Program-made: the position numbers and the translations under genes
Source of the DNA: Streptomyces sp. NRRL S-1022
GTDB taxonomy: Bacteria; Actinomycetota; Actinomycetes; Streptomycetales; Streptomycetaceae
NCBI RefSeq assembly: GCF_000720135.1
Contig: NZ_JOIU01000021.1
Location: 154,743 to 218,742, forward strand
Length of the DNA stretch: 64,000 nt
Direction: 5' to 3'
Shown: positions 15,401 to 22,232 of the stretch, piece by piece
How the letters are laid out: each line of letters starts with the position of its first letter
Numbering within the stretch: the first letter of the stretch is position 1
Notes under the pieces: model-generated
Told to the model about the DNA's origin: nothing
The model's input: the letters and a program-made list of their open reading frames with translations, nothing else
The model's database searches: none

Positions 15401-16210
15401 GTGGCCCATCCGACCGACGTCCGCGGCGGCGGAGCACCGCTCCTGCCCGGTGTCCGCGCCCTCGACAACGCGGTGTGGGCCGCCCTGGACGGCCCGCACG
15501 CCCACCTCGCCGACCGGTACGGCCGGGCGGCCCGCTACCGGCCGCAGACGTACGCCTTCGCGGCGCTCGCCGACCCGGCGGACCCGGCGGCCTGGGCCGA
15601 CCTGCACACGCTCGTCGGACCCGGAACCACCGTACGGGTCAAGCCCGTCGAGCGGGTCCCCGACGGCTGGGAGGTGCTCGGCGAGGGCGAGGGCGTCCAG
15701 CTCGTCGACACCGCGCTGCGGGCCGGACCGGCCCCGGAGGCGGTGCGGCTGGGCCCCGACGACGTCCCCGAGATCCTCGGCCTGGTCGCCCGCACCCGGC
15801 CGGGCCCGTTCCTGCGCCGGACCGTCGAGCTGGGCACCTACCTCGGCATCCGGCACCACGGCAGGCTGGTCGCCATGGCGGGGGAGAGGCTGCGGCTGCC
15901 CGGCTGGACCGAGATCAGCGCCGTGTGCACCGATCCCGGTCACCGCGGCCGGGGCCTGGCCACCCGGCTGGTACGCGCGGTCGCGGCGGGCATCCGGGAC
16001 CGCGGGGACACCCCGTTCCTGCACGCCGCCGCCGGCAACACACCCGCGATCCGGCTGTACGAGTCCCTCGGGTTCACCCTGCGCCGCCGCTCCCGGATCG
16101 TGCAGGTGCGCAGCCCGGGAACAACCGGCGCGGGCCGGGCGTTGGACGTTGTGACGAGATCCACCGGGCGGACGCCGATCCGGCCCGCCGTGGCCGACGG
16201 AGGGAGGTGA
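15401..16210 (+). CDS. GNAT-family N-acetyltransferase
   Basis: A 269-residue protein whose C-terminal half is an FR47-like GNAT domain. The acetyl-CoA loop is VCTDPGHRGRGLATRLVRAV and motif B is LHAAAGNTPAIRLYESLGF. In the B. subtilis ytm/sna-cmo operon an acetyltransferase encoded with a Tcy importer and flavin monooxygenases N-acetylates S-alkylcysteine before oxidative C-S cleavage. The same gene company here suggests that role, but the substrate is inferred. The GTG start at 15401 follows AGAGAGGA. Its stop abuts the third leader peptide. Confidence 0.82.
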   Translation: MAHPTDVRGGGAPLLPGVRALDNAVWAALDGPHAHLADRYGRAARYRPQTYAFAALADPADPAAWADLHTLVGPGTTVRVKPVERVPDGWEVLGEGEGVQLVDTALRAGPAPEAVRLGPDDVPEILGLVARTRPGPFLRRTVELGTYLGIRHHGRLVAMAGERLRLPGWTEISAVCTDPGHRGRGLATRLVRAVAAGIRDRGDTPFLHAAAGNTPAIRLYESLGFTLRRRSRIVQVRSPGTTGAGRALDVVTRSTGRTPIRPAVADGGR

Positions 16211-16215
16211 CGGCC

Positions 16216-16338
16216 GTGACCCGAGTGCCCCCGCGGGCACGCCCGCCGCGCGCCCCGCACCCGTACCGCTCCGTCCGTCTGCACTCCCGGCCGCACATAG
16301 ACCTCCAGCGCGTGTCCGCCGCGCTCTGTCGCCGCTGA
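16216..16338 (+). CDS. leader peptide 3 (sulfur-responsive attenuator family)
   Basis: A 40-residue ORF beginning GTG at 16216 with AGGGAGG 8 bases upstream. A GTG at 16207 overlapping the acetyltransferase stop is an alternative. The C-terminus reads RPHIDLQRVSAALCRR, nearly the same as leader 1. The single Cys codon lies three codons before the stop. The leader sits inside the operon, between acetyltransferase and monooxygenases, so it could tune the oxygenases separately from the transporter. A GC-rich hairpin followed by TGTTTCT lies about 85 bases downstream. Confidence 0.7.
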   Translation: MTRVPPRARPPRAPHPYRSVRLHSRPHIDLQRVSAALCRR

Positions 16339-16420
16339 CCTTTCCCCCCGGCCCCGCTTCCCGCCCGGGGTCTCCTCCGCCGCGCCCACCCGTGGCCGCC
16401 GCCGCCCGCCCCGGTCGCCG

Positions 16421-16443
16421 CCGGCACCGCGAGCCGGTGTTTC
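16421..16443 (+). terminator. candidate attenuator hairpin before the monooxygenases
   Basis: A GCCGG/CCGGC stem (16421-16425 with 16433-16437), a 7-base loop and a T-rich tail TGTTTCT lie between leader 3 and the first monooxygenase, 28 bases before its start. The stem is short and was identified by eye only. Confidence 0.3.
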
Positions 16444-16471
16444 TCGTACGGACATCAAGGAAGGCACCGAC

Positions 16472-17674
16472 GTGTCCTCGACCTCCCCCGCCCCCCTGCA
16501 CCTCGCCGTCGCCCTGGACGGCACCGGCTGGCACCCCGCGTCCTGGCGCGAGCCGGCCGCCCGCCCCCGGGACCTGTTCACCGCCGGCTACTGGGCCGGC
16601 CTGATCACCGAGGCCGAACGCGGCCTGCTCGACTTCGTCACCCTTGAGGACGACCTCGGCCCGCAGTCCTCCCGGCTCCTCGCGCCCGACGAGCGCACCG
16701 ACCAGGTCCGCGGCCGGCTCGACGCGGTCCTCGTCGCCTCCCGCGTCGCCCCGCTCACCCGGCACATAGGGCTGGTCCCGACCGTGGTCGCCACGCACAC
16801 TGAGCCGTTCCACATCTCCAAGGCGATCGCCACCCTCGACTACGTCAGCGGCGGACGCGCGGGCCTGCGGGTGCGGACCACCTTCCGCCCTGACGAGGCC
16901 GCGCACTTCGGCCGGCGCACCATCCCCCGGATCGACGGCTTCGACGCCCCCGGGGCACGGGAGGTGATCGCCGAGCTGTTCGACGAGGCCGCCGACTACG
17001 CGGAGGTGGTCCGCCGGCTCTGGGACAGCTGGGAGGACGACGCCGAGATACGGGACGCGGCGACCGGCCGCTTCATCGACCGGGACAAGCTGCACTACAT
17101 CGACTTCGAGGGCCGCTTCTTCAGCGTCAAGGGCCCCTCCATCACACCCCGTCCGCCGCAGGGCCAGCCGCTGGTCACCGCGCTCGCCCACCAGACGGTC
17201 CCGTACCGGCTGGTGGCCCGCCAGGCCGACGTCGGCTACGTCACCCCCCGGGACGCGGACGAGGCCCGGGCGATCGTCGCCGAGATCCGCGCCGAGCAGG
17301 AGGCGGCGGGCCGCGCCGGCGAGACCGTGCACGTCTTCGGCGACCTCGTCGTCCTCCTGGACGACAGCCGGGCCGAGGCGGAGGCCCGCCGCGACCGTCT
17401 CGACACGCTCGCGGGGGAGCCGTACACCAGCGACGCCCCCATCTTCACCGGCACGGCCGCACAACTGGCCGACACCTTGGAGGAGTTGGCGGAGGGCGGA
17501 CTGACTGGCTTCCGGCTGCGGCCCGCGGTCGCCGGCCACGACCTGCCCCGGATCACCCGGGACCTGGTGCCCGAGCTGCAGCGCCGCCGCCGCTTCCGGG
17601 ACGCCTACGAGGCCGGCACCCTGCGCGGCCTCCTCGGCCTCGCCCGCCCCGCCAACCGCTACGCAGCAGCCTGA
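16472..17674 (+). CDS. LLM-class flavin-dependent monooxygenase
   Basis: A 400-residue bacterial-luciferase-like protein. It starts with the beta-strand APLHLAVALDGTGWHP and carries LLDFVTLEDDLG, HIGLVPTVVATHTEPFHISKAIATLDYVSGGRAGLRVRT and a C-terminal barrel closure, all typical of FMNH2-dependent two-component monooxygenases. Such enzymes cleave C-S or C-N bonds using reduced flavin from a separate reductase, and no reductase gene is present nearby. The GTG start at 16472 follows AAGGAAGG. It forms a pair with the next gene. Confidence 0.85.
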   Translation: MSSTSPAPLHLAVALDGTGWHPASWREPAARPRDLFTAGYWAGLITEAERGLLDFVTLEDDLGPQSSRLLAPDERTDQVRGRLDAVLVASRVAPLTRHIGLVPTVVATHTEPFHISKAIATLDYVSGGRAGLRVRTTFRPDEAAHFGRRTIPRIDGFDAPGAREVIAELFDEAADYAEVVRRLWDSWEDDAEIRDAATGRFIDRDKLHYIDFEGRFFSVKGPSITPRPPQGQPLVTALAHQTVPYRLVARQADVGYVTPRDADEARAIVAEIRAEQEAAGRAGETVHVFGDLVVLLDDSRAEAEARRDRLDTLAGEPYTSDAPIFTGTAAQLADTLEELAEGGLTGFRLRPAVAGHDLPRITRDLVPELQRRRRFRDAYEAGTLRGLLGLARPANRYAAA

Positions 17675-17700
17675 ACGCCGGAAGGGACGACCCGTACGCC

Positions 17701-19077
17701 ATGAGCAAGCCGCTGAAGCAGATCCACCTGGCCGCCCACTTCCCCGGGGTCAACAACACCACCGTGTGGAGCGACCCGGCCGCCGGCAGCCACATCGAGT
17801 TCAGCTCCTTCGCGCACTTCGCGCGGACCGCCGAACGCGCCAAGTTCGACTTCCTGTTCCTCGCCGAGGGACTGAGGCTGCGCGAACAGGGCGGGCAGAT
17901 ATACGACCTCGACGTGGTCGGCCGCCCCGACACCTTCACCGTGCTGGCCGCGCTGGCCGCCGTCACCGACCGGCTCGGCCTGACCGGCACCATCAACTCC
18001 ACCTTCAACGAGCCGTACGAGGTGGCCCGCCAGTTCGCCAGCCTCGACCACCTCTCCGGCGGCCGGTCCGCGTGGAACGTGGTCACCTCCTGGGACGCCT
18101 TCACCGGCGAGAACTTCCGGCGCGGCGGCTTCCTGCCGCAGCAGGAACGCTACTCCCGGGCCAGGGAGTTCCTCGCCACCGCCCACGAGCTGTTCGACTC
18201 CTGGCGCGGTGACGAGATCGTCGCCGACCAGGCCACCGGCACCTTCCTGCGGGACGCCAGGGCCGGCGCCTTCGTGCACCGGGGGCAGCACTTCGACATC
18301 CACGGCCGGTTCAACGTCCCGCGCTCCCCGCAGGGCCGGCCGGTCGTCTTCCAGGCCGGCGACTCGGAGGAGGGCCGCGAGTTCGCCGCCTCCGGCGCGG
18401 ACGCCATCTTCAGCCGGTACGCCACGCTGAAGGAGGGCCAGGCGTTCTACACGGACGTCAAGTCCCGTCTCGCCAAGTACGGCCGTCGCCCGGATCAGCT
18501 GCTCATCCTGCCCGCCGCGACCTTCGTCCTCGGCGACACCGACGAGGAGGCCGCCGAACTCGCCCGGGAGGTCCGCCGGCAGCAGGTCAGCGGCGCCACC
18601 GCCATCAAGCACCTGGAGTTCGTCTGGAACCGTGACCTGTCGGCGTACGACCCGGAGGGCCCGCTGCCCGACGTCGACCCGGTGGTCGCCGAGGAGCACA
18701 TCTCCCGGGGCCGCGCCCAGGTGCGGATGTACCGGGACCCGGTCGCCATCGCCCGCGAGTGGCGCCGGCTCGCCGAGGCCAACAAGTGGTCCATCCGCGA
18801 CCTGGTCATCCACACCGGCAACCGGCAGACGTTCATCGGTTCCCCGGCCACCGTCGCCCGGACCATCAACGAGTTCGTGCAGGCCGACGCCTCCGACGGC
18901 TTCATCCTCGTGCCGCACATCACCCCCGGCGGACTCGACCCGTTCGCCGACAAGGTGGTCCCGCTCCTCCAGGAGCAGGGCGTCTTCCGCGCCGACTACG
19001 AGGGCACCACCCTGCGCGACCACCTCGGCCTCGCCCACCCCGACGAGACCGGCACGGCCCGGCGCGCCGCGTCGTGA
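17701..19077 (+). CDS. NtaA/SnaA/DszA-family flavin-dependent monooxygenase
   Basis: A 458-residue member of the nitrilotriacetate / DszA / CmoJ subgroup of LLM flavoproteins: KQIHLAAHFPGVNNTTVW at the N-terminus, FDFLFLAEGL, the diagnostic NVVTSWD and RAREFLATAHELFDSW. In B. subtilis the related CmoJ oxidises N-acetyl-S-alkylcysteine, releasing the alkyl group as an aldehyde. With the acetyltransferase and importer this predicts a thioether-salvage route to cysteine. A 26-nt gap follows the first monooxygenase, with GGAAGGGA as the ribosome-binding site. It ends before a perfect 17-bp hairpin. Confidence 0.87.
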   Translation: MSKPLKQIHLAAHFPGVNNTTVWSDPAAGSHIEFSSFAHFARTAERAKFDFLFLAEGLRLREQGGQIYDLDVVGRPDTFTVLAALAAVTDRLGLTGTINSTFNEPYEVARQFASLDHLSGGRSAWNVVTSWDAFTGENFRRGGFLPQQERYSRAREFLATAHELFDSWRGDEIVADQATGTFLRDARAGAFVHRGQHFDIHGRFNVPRSPQGRPVVFQAGDSEEGREFAASGADAIFSRYATLKEGQAFYTDVKSRLAKYGRRPDQLLILPAATFVLGDTDEEAAELAREVRRQQVSGATAIKHLEFVWNRDLSAYDPEGPLPDVDPVVAEEHISRGRAQVRMYRDPVAIAREWRRLAEANKWSIRDLVIHTGNRQTFIGSPATVARTINEFVQADASDGFILVPHITPGGLDPFADKVVPLLQEQGVFRADYEGTTLRDHLGLAHPDETGTARRAAS

Positions 19078-19214
19078 CGTCCCCGGCGCGCCGGCCCGCC
19101 TGACTTCTCCCCGTACCCCCCGACCCGCAGGCGCCCCGGGCCGCCCGTTCCGCCCCGCGCCCCTCAGCACGTCGAGGGGTGCGGTTCTTCGCGGAGCCCT
19201 TCGGCCACCCGGTG

Positions 19215-19257
19215 CGGGCATGGACGTCACCTCCCCCGTGGGTGACGTCCATGCCCG
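19215..19257. terminator. bidirectional terminator, 17-bp perfect hairpin
   Basis: Positions 19215-19231 and 19241-19257 are exact reverse complements around a 9-base loop. It lies between convergent genes (monooxygenase plus strand, metallopeptidase minus strand) and is the strongest hairpin I found in the window. Confidence 0.85.
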
Positions 19258-19300
19258 TTCCCCCGGCGCCGGTCCGTGGCCCGCCGTCGTCCGTGTGCCG

Positions 19301-20386
19301 TCACCAGCACATGACCGCTGTCTCCCCCGACCCCCACGTGGAGTACAGGCGGACCCGGACGACATAGCGGCGGCCCTTGACGAGCCGGACGCGGACGGCG
19401 GCGTTCTCCGGTGTGCCGCCGTCGTCGTGGCCCGCGAGGAAGCGCGGTTCCCCGTCGCGCTCCTCGAAGACCACCAGTACGGTGTCGGCGTCGCCGAAGG
19501 TGCCCACGGTGTACTCGCGGGTCTCCGGCGGCTCGACGGTGAAATCGGCCTGCCCGCCCGGCCCGAGACCGAGCGGCGCGGACCGGAACGGCACCAGCGC
19601 GGCCGGCCCGGTGGGACCGGTGGGCGGGTACCAGCGCAGCACGAACTCCTTGTCCGCCGGGGACGGCGTGCCGGGCGGACGCAGCCCCCCGCGGTACTGC
19701 TCCGGCTCCAGCACCAGCCCCGGCCCGATCGGCAGTGTCATCACCGACTGCGGGTCCCACACCGAGCCGCCCGCCTCGCAGGCGTCCAGCCGGCCCAGCA
19801 CGTTGCGGTACGCCGTCTCCCGGCTGAAGAAGTTCGGCGGGCCCGCCAGTTCGGCGTACACGGCCTCGTCGTCCCAGTGCAGCCCGGCGAACGGACTCTG
19901 GTGCTCGTGCACCATGCCCAGCGCGTGCCCGATCTGGTGCAGGACCGTGCCGCGCTCCCCGGGCGCGGTCACGTCCCAGCCGAGGTTCATGGTGCGTTCG
20001 CCCCGGCCCACCGACAGAGCGCCCCGGCCCACCGCCGACCAGGACCCGGCGCCGGACTGGAACCCGATCCGCAGCTCCGCCTCGCAGCGGTCGCCGACCT
20101 CGGCGAAGGCGACGCCGATGCCGAGGTCCCGCCACTCGCCGAAGCACGAGCGGACCACCTCCCGCTGCTCCTCGCCGCCCGCCCACGGCACCCGGCGCAG
20201 CTCCCCCGTCCCGGGAACCGGGATGACCGAGGCGTCGGTGCGGTCGTCCAGGAAGCAGTAGTGCAGGACCGTGCCGTCGACCCACATCCGCCGCCCGGCG
20301 AGCAGCGCGCCCAGCCGCTCGGCCGTCAGCCCCGGGGCGAAGGCCGGGGCCGGCTGCCGCGGAAGCGAGCAGAGGCGTCGGGTCAT
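19301..20386 (-). CDS. astacin-like (M12) metallopeptidase with altered HExxH motif
   Basis: A 361-residue protein. An N-terminal catalytic-like domain contains FGEWRDLGIGVAFAEV, DLGW-type strands and the extended zinc motif LHQIGHALGMVHEHQSP (His150, His154, His160). A C-terminal beta domain (residues about 265-361) ends in a PPC-like fold. Astacin-type enzymes have HExxH, but here the general-base Glu is Gln151 (codon CAG), so zinc could still bind while hydrolysis should be severely reduced. The Met-turn-like segment DPQSVMTLP is retained. No signal peptide is evident, though astacin-like actinobacterial proteins are often secreted. It is divergent from the LuxR gene. Confidence 0.75.
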   Translation of the reverse strand: MTRRLCSLPRQPAPAFAPGLTAERLGALLAGRRMWVDGTVLHYCFLDDRTDASVIPVPGTGELRRVPWAGGEEQREVVRSCFGEWRDLGIGVAFAEVGDRCEAELRIGFQSGAGSWSAVGRGALSVGRGERTMNLGWDVTAPGERGTVLHQIGHALGMVHEHQSPFAGLHWDDEAVYAELAGPPNFFSRETAYRNVLGRLDACEAGGSVWDPQSVMTLPIGPGLVLEPEQYRGGLRPPGTPSPADKEFVLRWYPPTGPTGPAALVPFRSAPLGLGPGGQADFTVEPPETREYTVGTFGDADTVLVVFEERDGEPRFLAGHDDGGTPENAAVRVRLVKGRRYVVRVRLYSTWGSGETAVMCW

Positions 20387-20417
20387 GCGGCCACAGTGCC
20401 GCCCGCGCCGCCCGGAC

Positions 20418-20462
20418 GCCTGAGTCGGGGTCTACTCAAGTCGCCCTGTATCAAGCCTGAGT
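20418..20462. promoter_or_regulatory. repeated GCCTGAGT boxes in a divergent promoter
   Basis: GCCTGAGT occurs at 20418-20425 and 20455-20462, with the partial inverse ACTCAAG at 20434-20440. The 94-bp space lies between the metallopeptidase and the LuxR regulator and may be the binding region of the latter. The support is by eye only. Confidence 0.3.
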
Positions 20463-20480
20463 ACGCGCGCTCTGCATGAT

Positions 20481-22205
20481 GTGAGGACCTACGAACAGGA
20501 CGCCAAGACCCTGGAACTGCCCTGGCCGTTCACCGGCCGGGCGGAGGAACTGGAGGGGGTGCGCGGTGCGCTGACCGCCGGCCGGCCCGGCATCGTGGTG
20601 ACCGGGCCGGCGGGCCGCGGCAAGACCCGGCTGATCACGGAGGCCGTGCGGGGCACGGACCACGCCCGGGTGACCGGCACACCCGAGGCCCGGGACCTGC
20701 CCCTCGCGGCGTTCGCGCACCTGCTCCCCGACACCGTCTCGCTGCACCGCGCGGTCCGCGCGCTGTCCGGCGTACGCCTCCTCGTCGTGGACGACGCCCA
20801 GCTCCTGGACGAGACCTCCGCCGCCCTGGTCCACCAGCTGGCCGTGCAGGGCCGCATCCGTCTGGTCGTGGCCGCGGCGGACGGCCCGCCCCCGCCCGCG
20901 GCGGTCTCCCGGCTGTGGACCGGGGAGCTGCTGCCCCGGCTGCCCCTCGACCCGCTGCCCTGCGAGGACACCGCCCGGCTGCTCGCCGGCGCCGGCCTGG
21001 AACCGCTCACCGTGCGCCGGCTGCACCAGGCCTGCCGGGGCGACCTGCGGCTGCTGCGCGACCTGGTCACCGCGCTCGCCGGATCCGGCCGGCTGACCCC
21101 CGTCGCGGGCACCGGGGAGCGGGCCTGGCGGGGCGCCCTGCCGGTCACCCCGGCCGTCCGCGAGCGGCTCGCCCCCGCCCTGGAGCGGTCCGGGCCCGGT
21201 GAACGCGAGGCGCTCGAACGCCTCGCGTTCGCCGAACCCCTGCCGCTGCCCGCGGACGAGCTGGACCTGGCCGCCCTCGAACACCTGGAGGCGGACGGCC
21301 TGATCGACGTCGGTGCACACGGCGCCGTCACCCTCGCCCACCCCCTGCACGGCCCCGTCCTGCGTGCCACGGCCGGCCGGCTGCGGGCCCGGCGGCTCGG
21401 CCGCGCGCCCCTCGCGCACGGTCCCGCGCTGGCCGCCGAACAGAGCGCGCTGGCCCGGCGGATGGAACGGCTCGACGTCCGGCCGGTGCCGGCCCCGGTG
21501 GGCGAGTGGCTGGTGGCGGAGGGCGGCCCGCTGCCCGCCGGGTACGCCGCCGTCCGCGCCCGGTACGCCCGGCTGCGGGGCGAGCTGCGGGAGGCGGCGG
21601 CCTGGGCCCGGGAAGGGCTGCGGCAGACCGCGTCGGACAGCGGGTGCCTGCGGGAACTCGCCCTCGCCGAGCAGCCGTTGGGCGAGGTGACCGATCCGGA
21701 CGAGGTCCACGCGCTCTACGGCGCCGTACGCCTCGGCGAGCCCGGCCGGGCGGTCGGGCGGCTGCCGGCCGGGAGCGTGTTCGCCCGCCACGCGGACGCG
21801 CTCGCGCGCGGGGACGGGCCCGCGCTGGACCTGGCCGCGCAGGCGCTGGCCGAACGGGGGTTCCTGCTGTACGCGGCCGAGGCCCACGCGCAGGCGGTAC
21901 GGGTGCACCGGGATCCGCGGGCCGCGCGGCTGTCCCGCACCCGGGCCGTCGCCCTGGCCCGGCGCTGCCAGGGAGCGCGTACGCCCGCGCTGGCCGGCCT
22001 GGTCCTCGGCGAACTCACCGTGCGGCAGCGGCAGATCGTCACTCTGGCCGCGGCGGGGCTGAGCAACCGGGAGATCGCCGAGCGGCTGACGCTGTCCGTA
22101 CGGACCGTGGGCAACCATCTGTACAGCGCGTACACCCGGCTGGGGACGGGGGAACGGGACGCGCTGCCCCGGCTGGTCGAGGAGCCGCGGACGGAGACGG
22201 CCTGA
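20481..22205 (+). CDS. LAL-type LuxR transcriptional regulator with ATPase domain
   Basis: A 574-residue protein: an N-terminal AAA/STAND-like ATPase with Walker A GPAGRGKTRL (residues about 36-45) and Walker B RLLVVDDAQLLD, a helical middle region, and a C-terminal LuxR helix-turn-helix (ELTVRQRQIVTLAAAGLSNREIAERLTLSVRTVGNHLYSAYTRLG). It is shorter than the roughly 900-residue LAL activators, so the TPR-like central part is reduced. It is oriented away from the metallopeptidase and toward the end of the convergent CHAT gene, 27 bases away. The GTG start at 20481 is the best fit, but no strong Shine-Dalgarno is visible. Confidence 0.82.
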   Translation: MRTYEQDAKTLELPWPFTGRAEELEGVRGALTAGRPGIVVTGPAGRGKTRLITEAVRGTDHARVTGTPEARDLPLAAFAHLLPDTVSLHRAVRALSGVRLLVVDDAQLLDETSAALVHQLAVQGRIRLVVAAADGPPPPAAVSRLWTGELLPRLPLDPLPCEDTARLLAGAGLEPLTVRRLHQACRGDLRLLRDLVTALAGSGRLTPVAGTGERAWRGALPVTPAVRERLAPALERSGPGEREALERLAFAEPLPLPADELDLAALEHLEADGLIDVGAHGAVTLAHPLHGPVLRATAGRLRARRLGRAPLAHGPALAAEQSALARRMERLDVRPVPAPVGEWLVAEGGPLPAGYAAVRARYARLRGELREAAAWAREGLRQTASDSGCLRELALAEQPLGEVTDPDEVHALYGAVRLGEPGRAVGRLPAGSVFARHADALARGDGPALDLAAQALAERGFLLYAAEAHAQAVRVHRDPRAARLSRTRAVALARRCQGARTPALAGLVLGELTVRQRQIVTLAAAGLSNREIAERLTLSVRTVGNHLYSAYTRLGTGERDALPRLVEEPRTETA

Positions 22206-22232
22206 GGGATGCCCGGGGCGGTCCCCCTTCGC

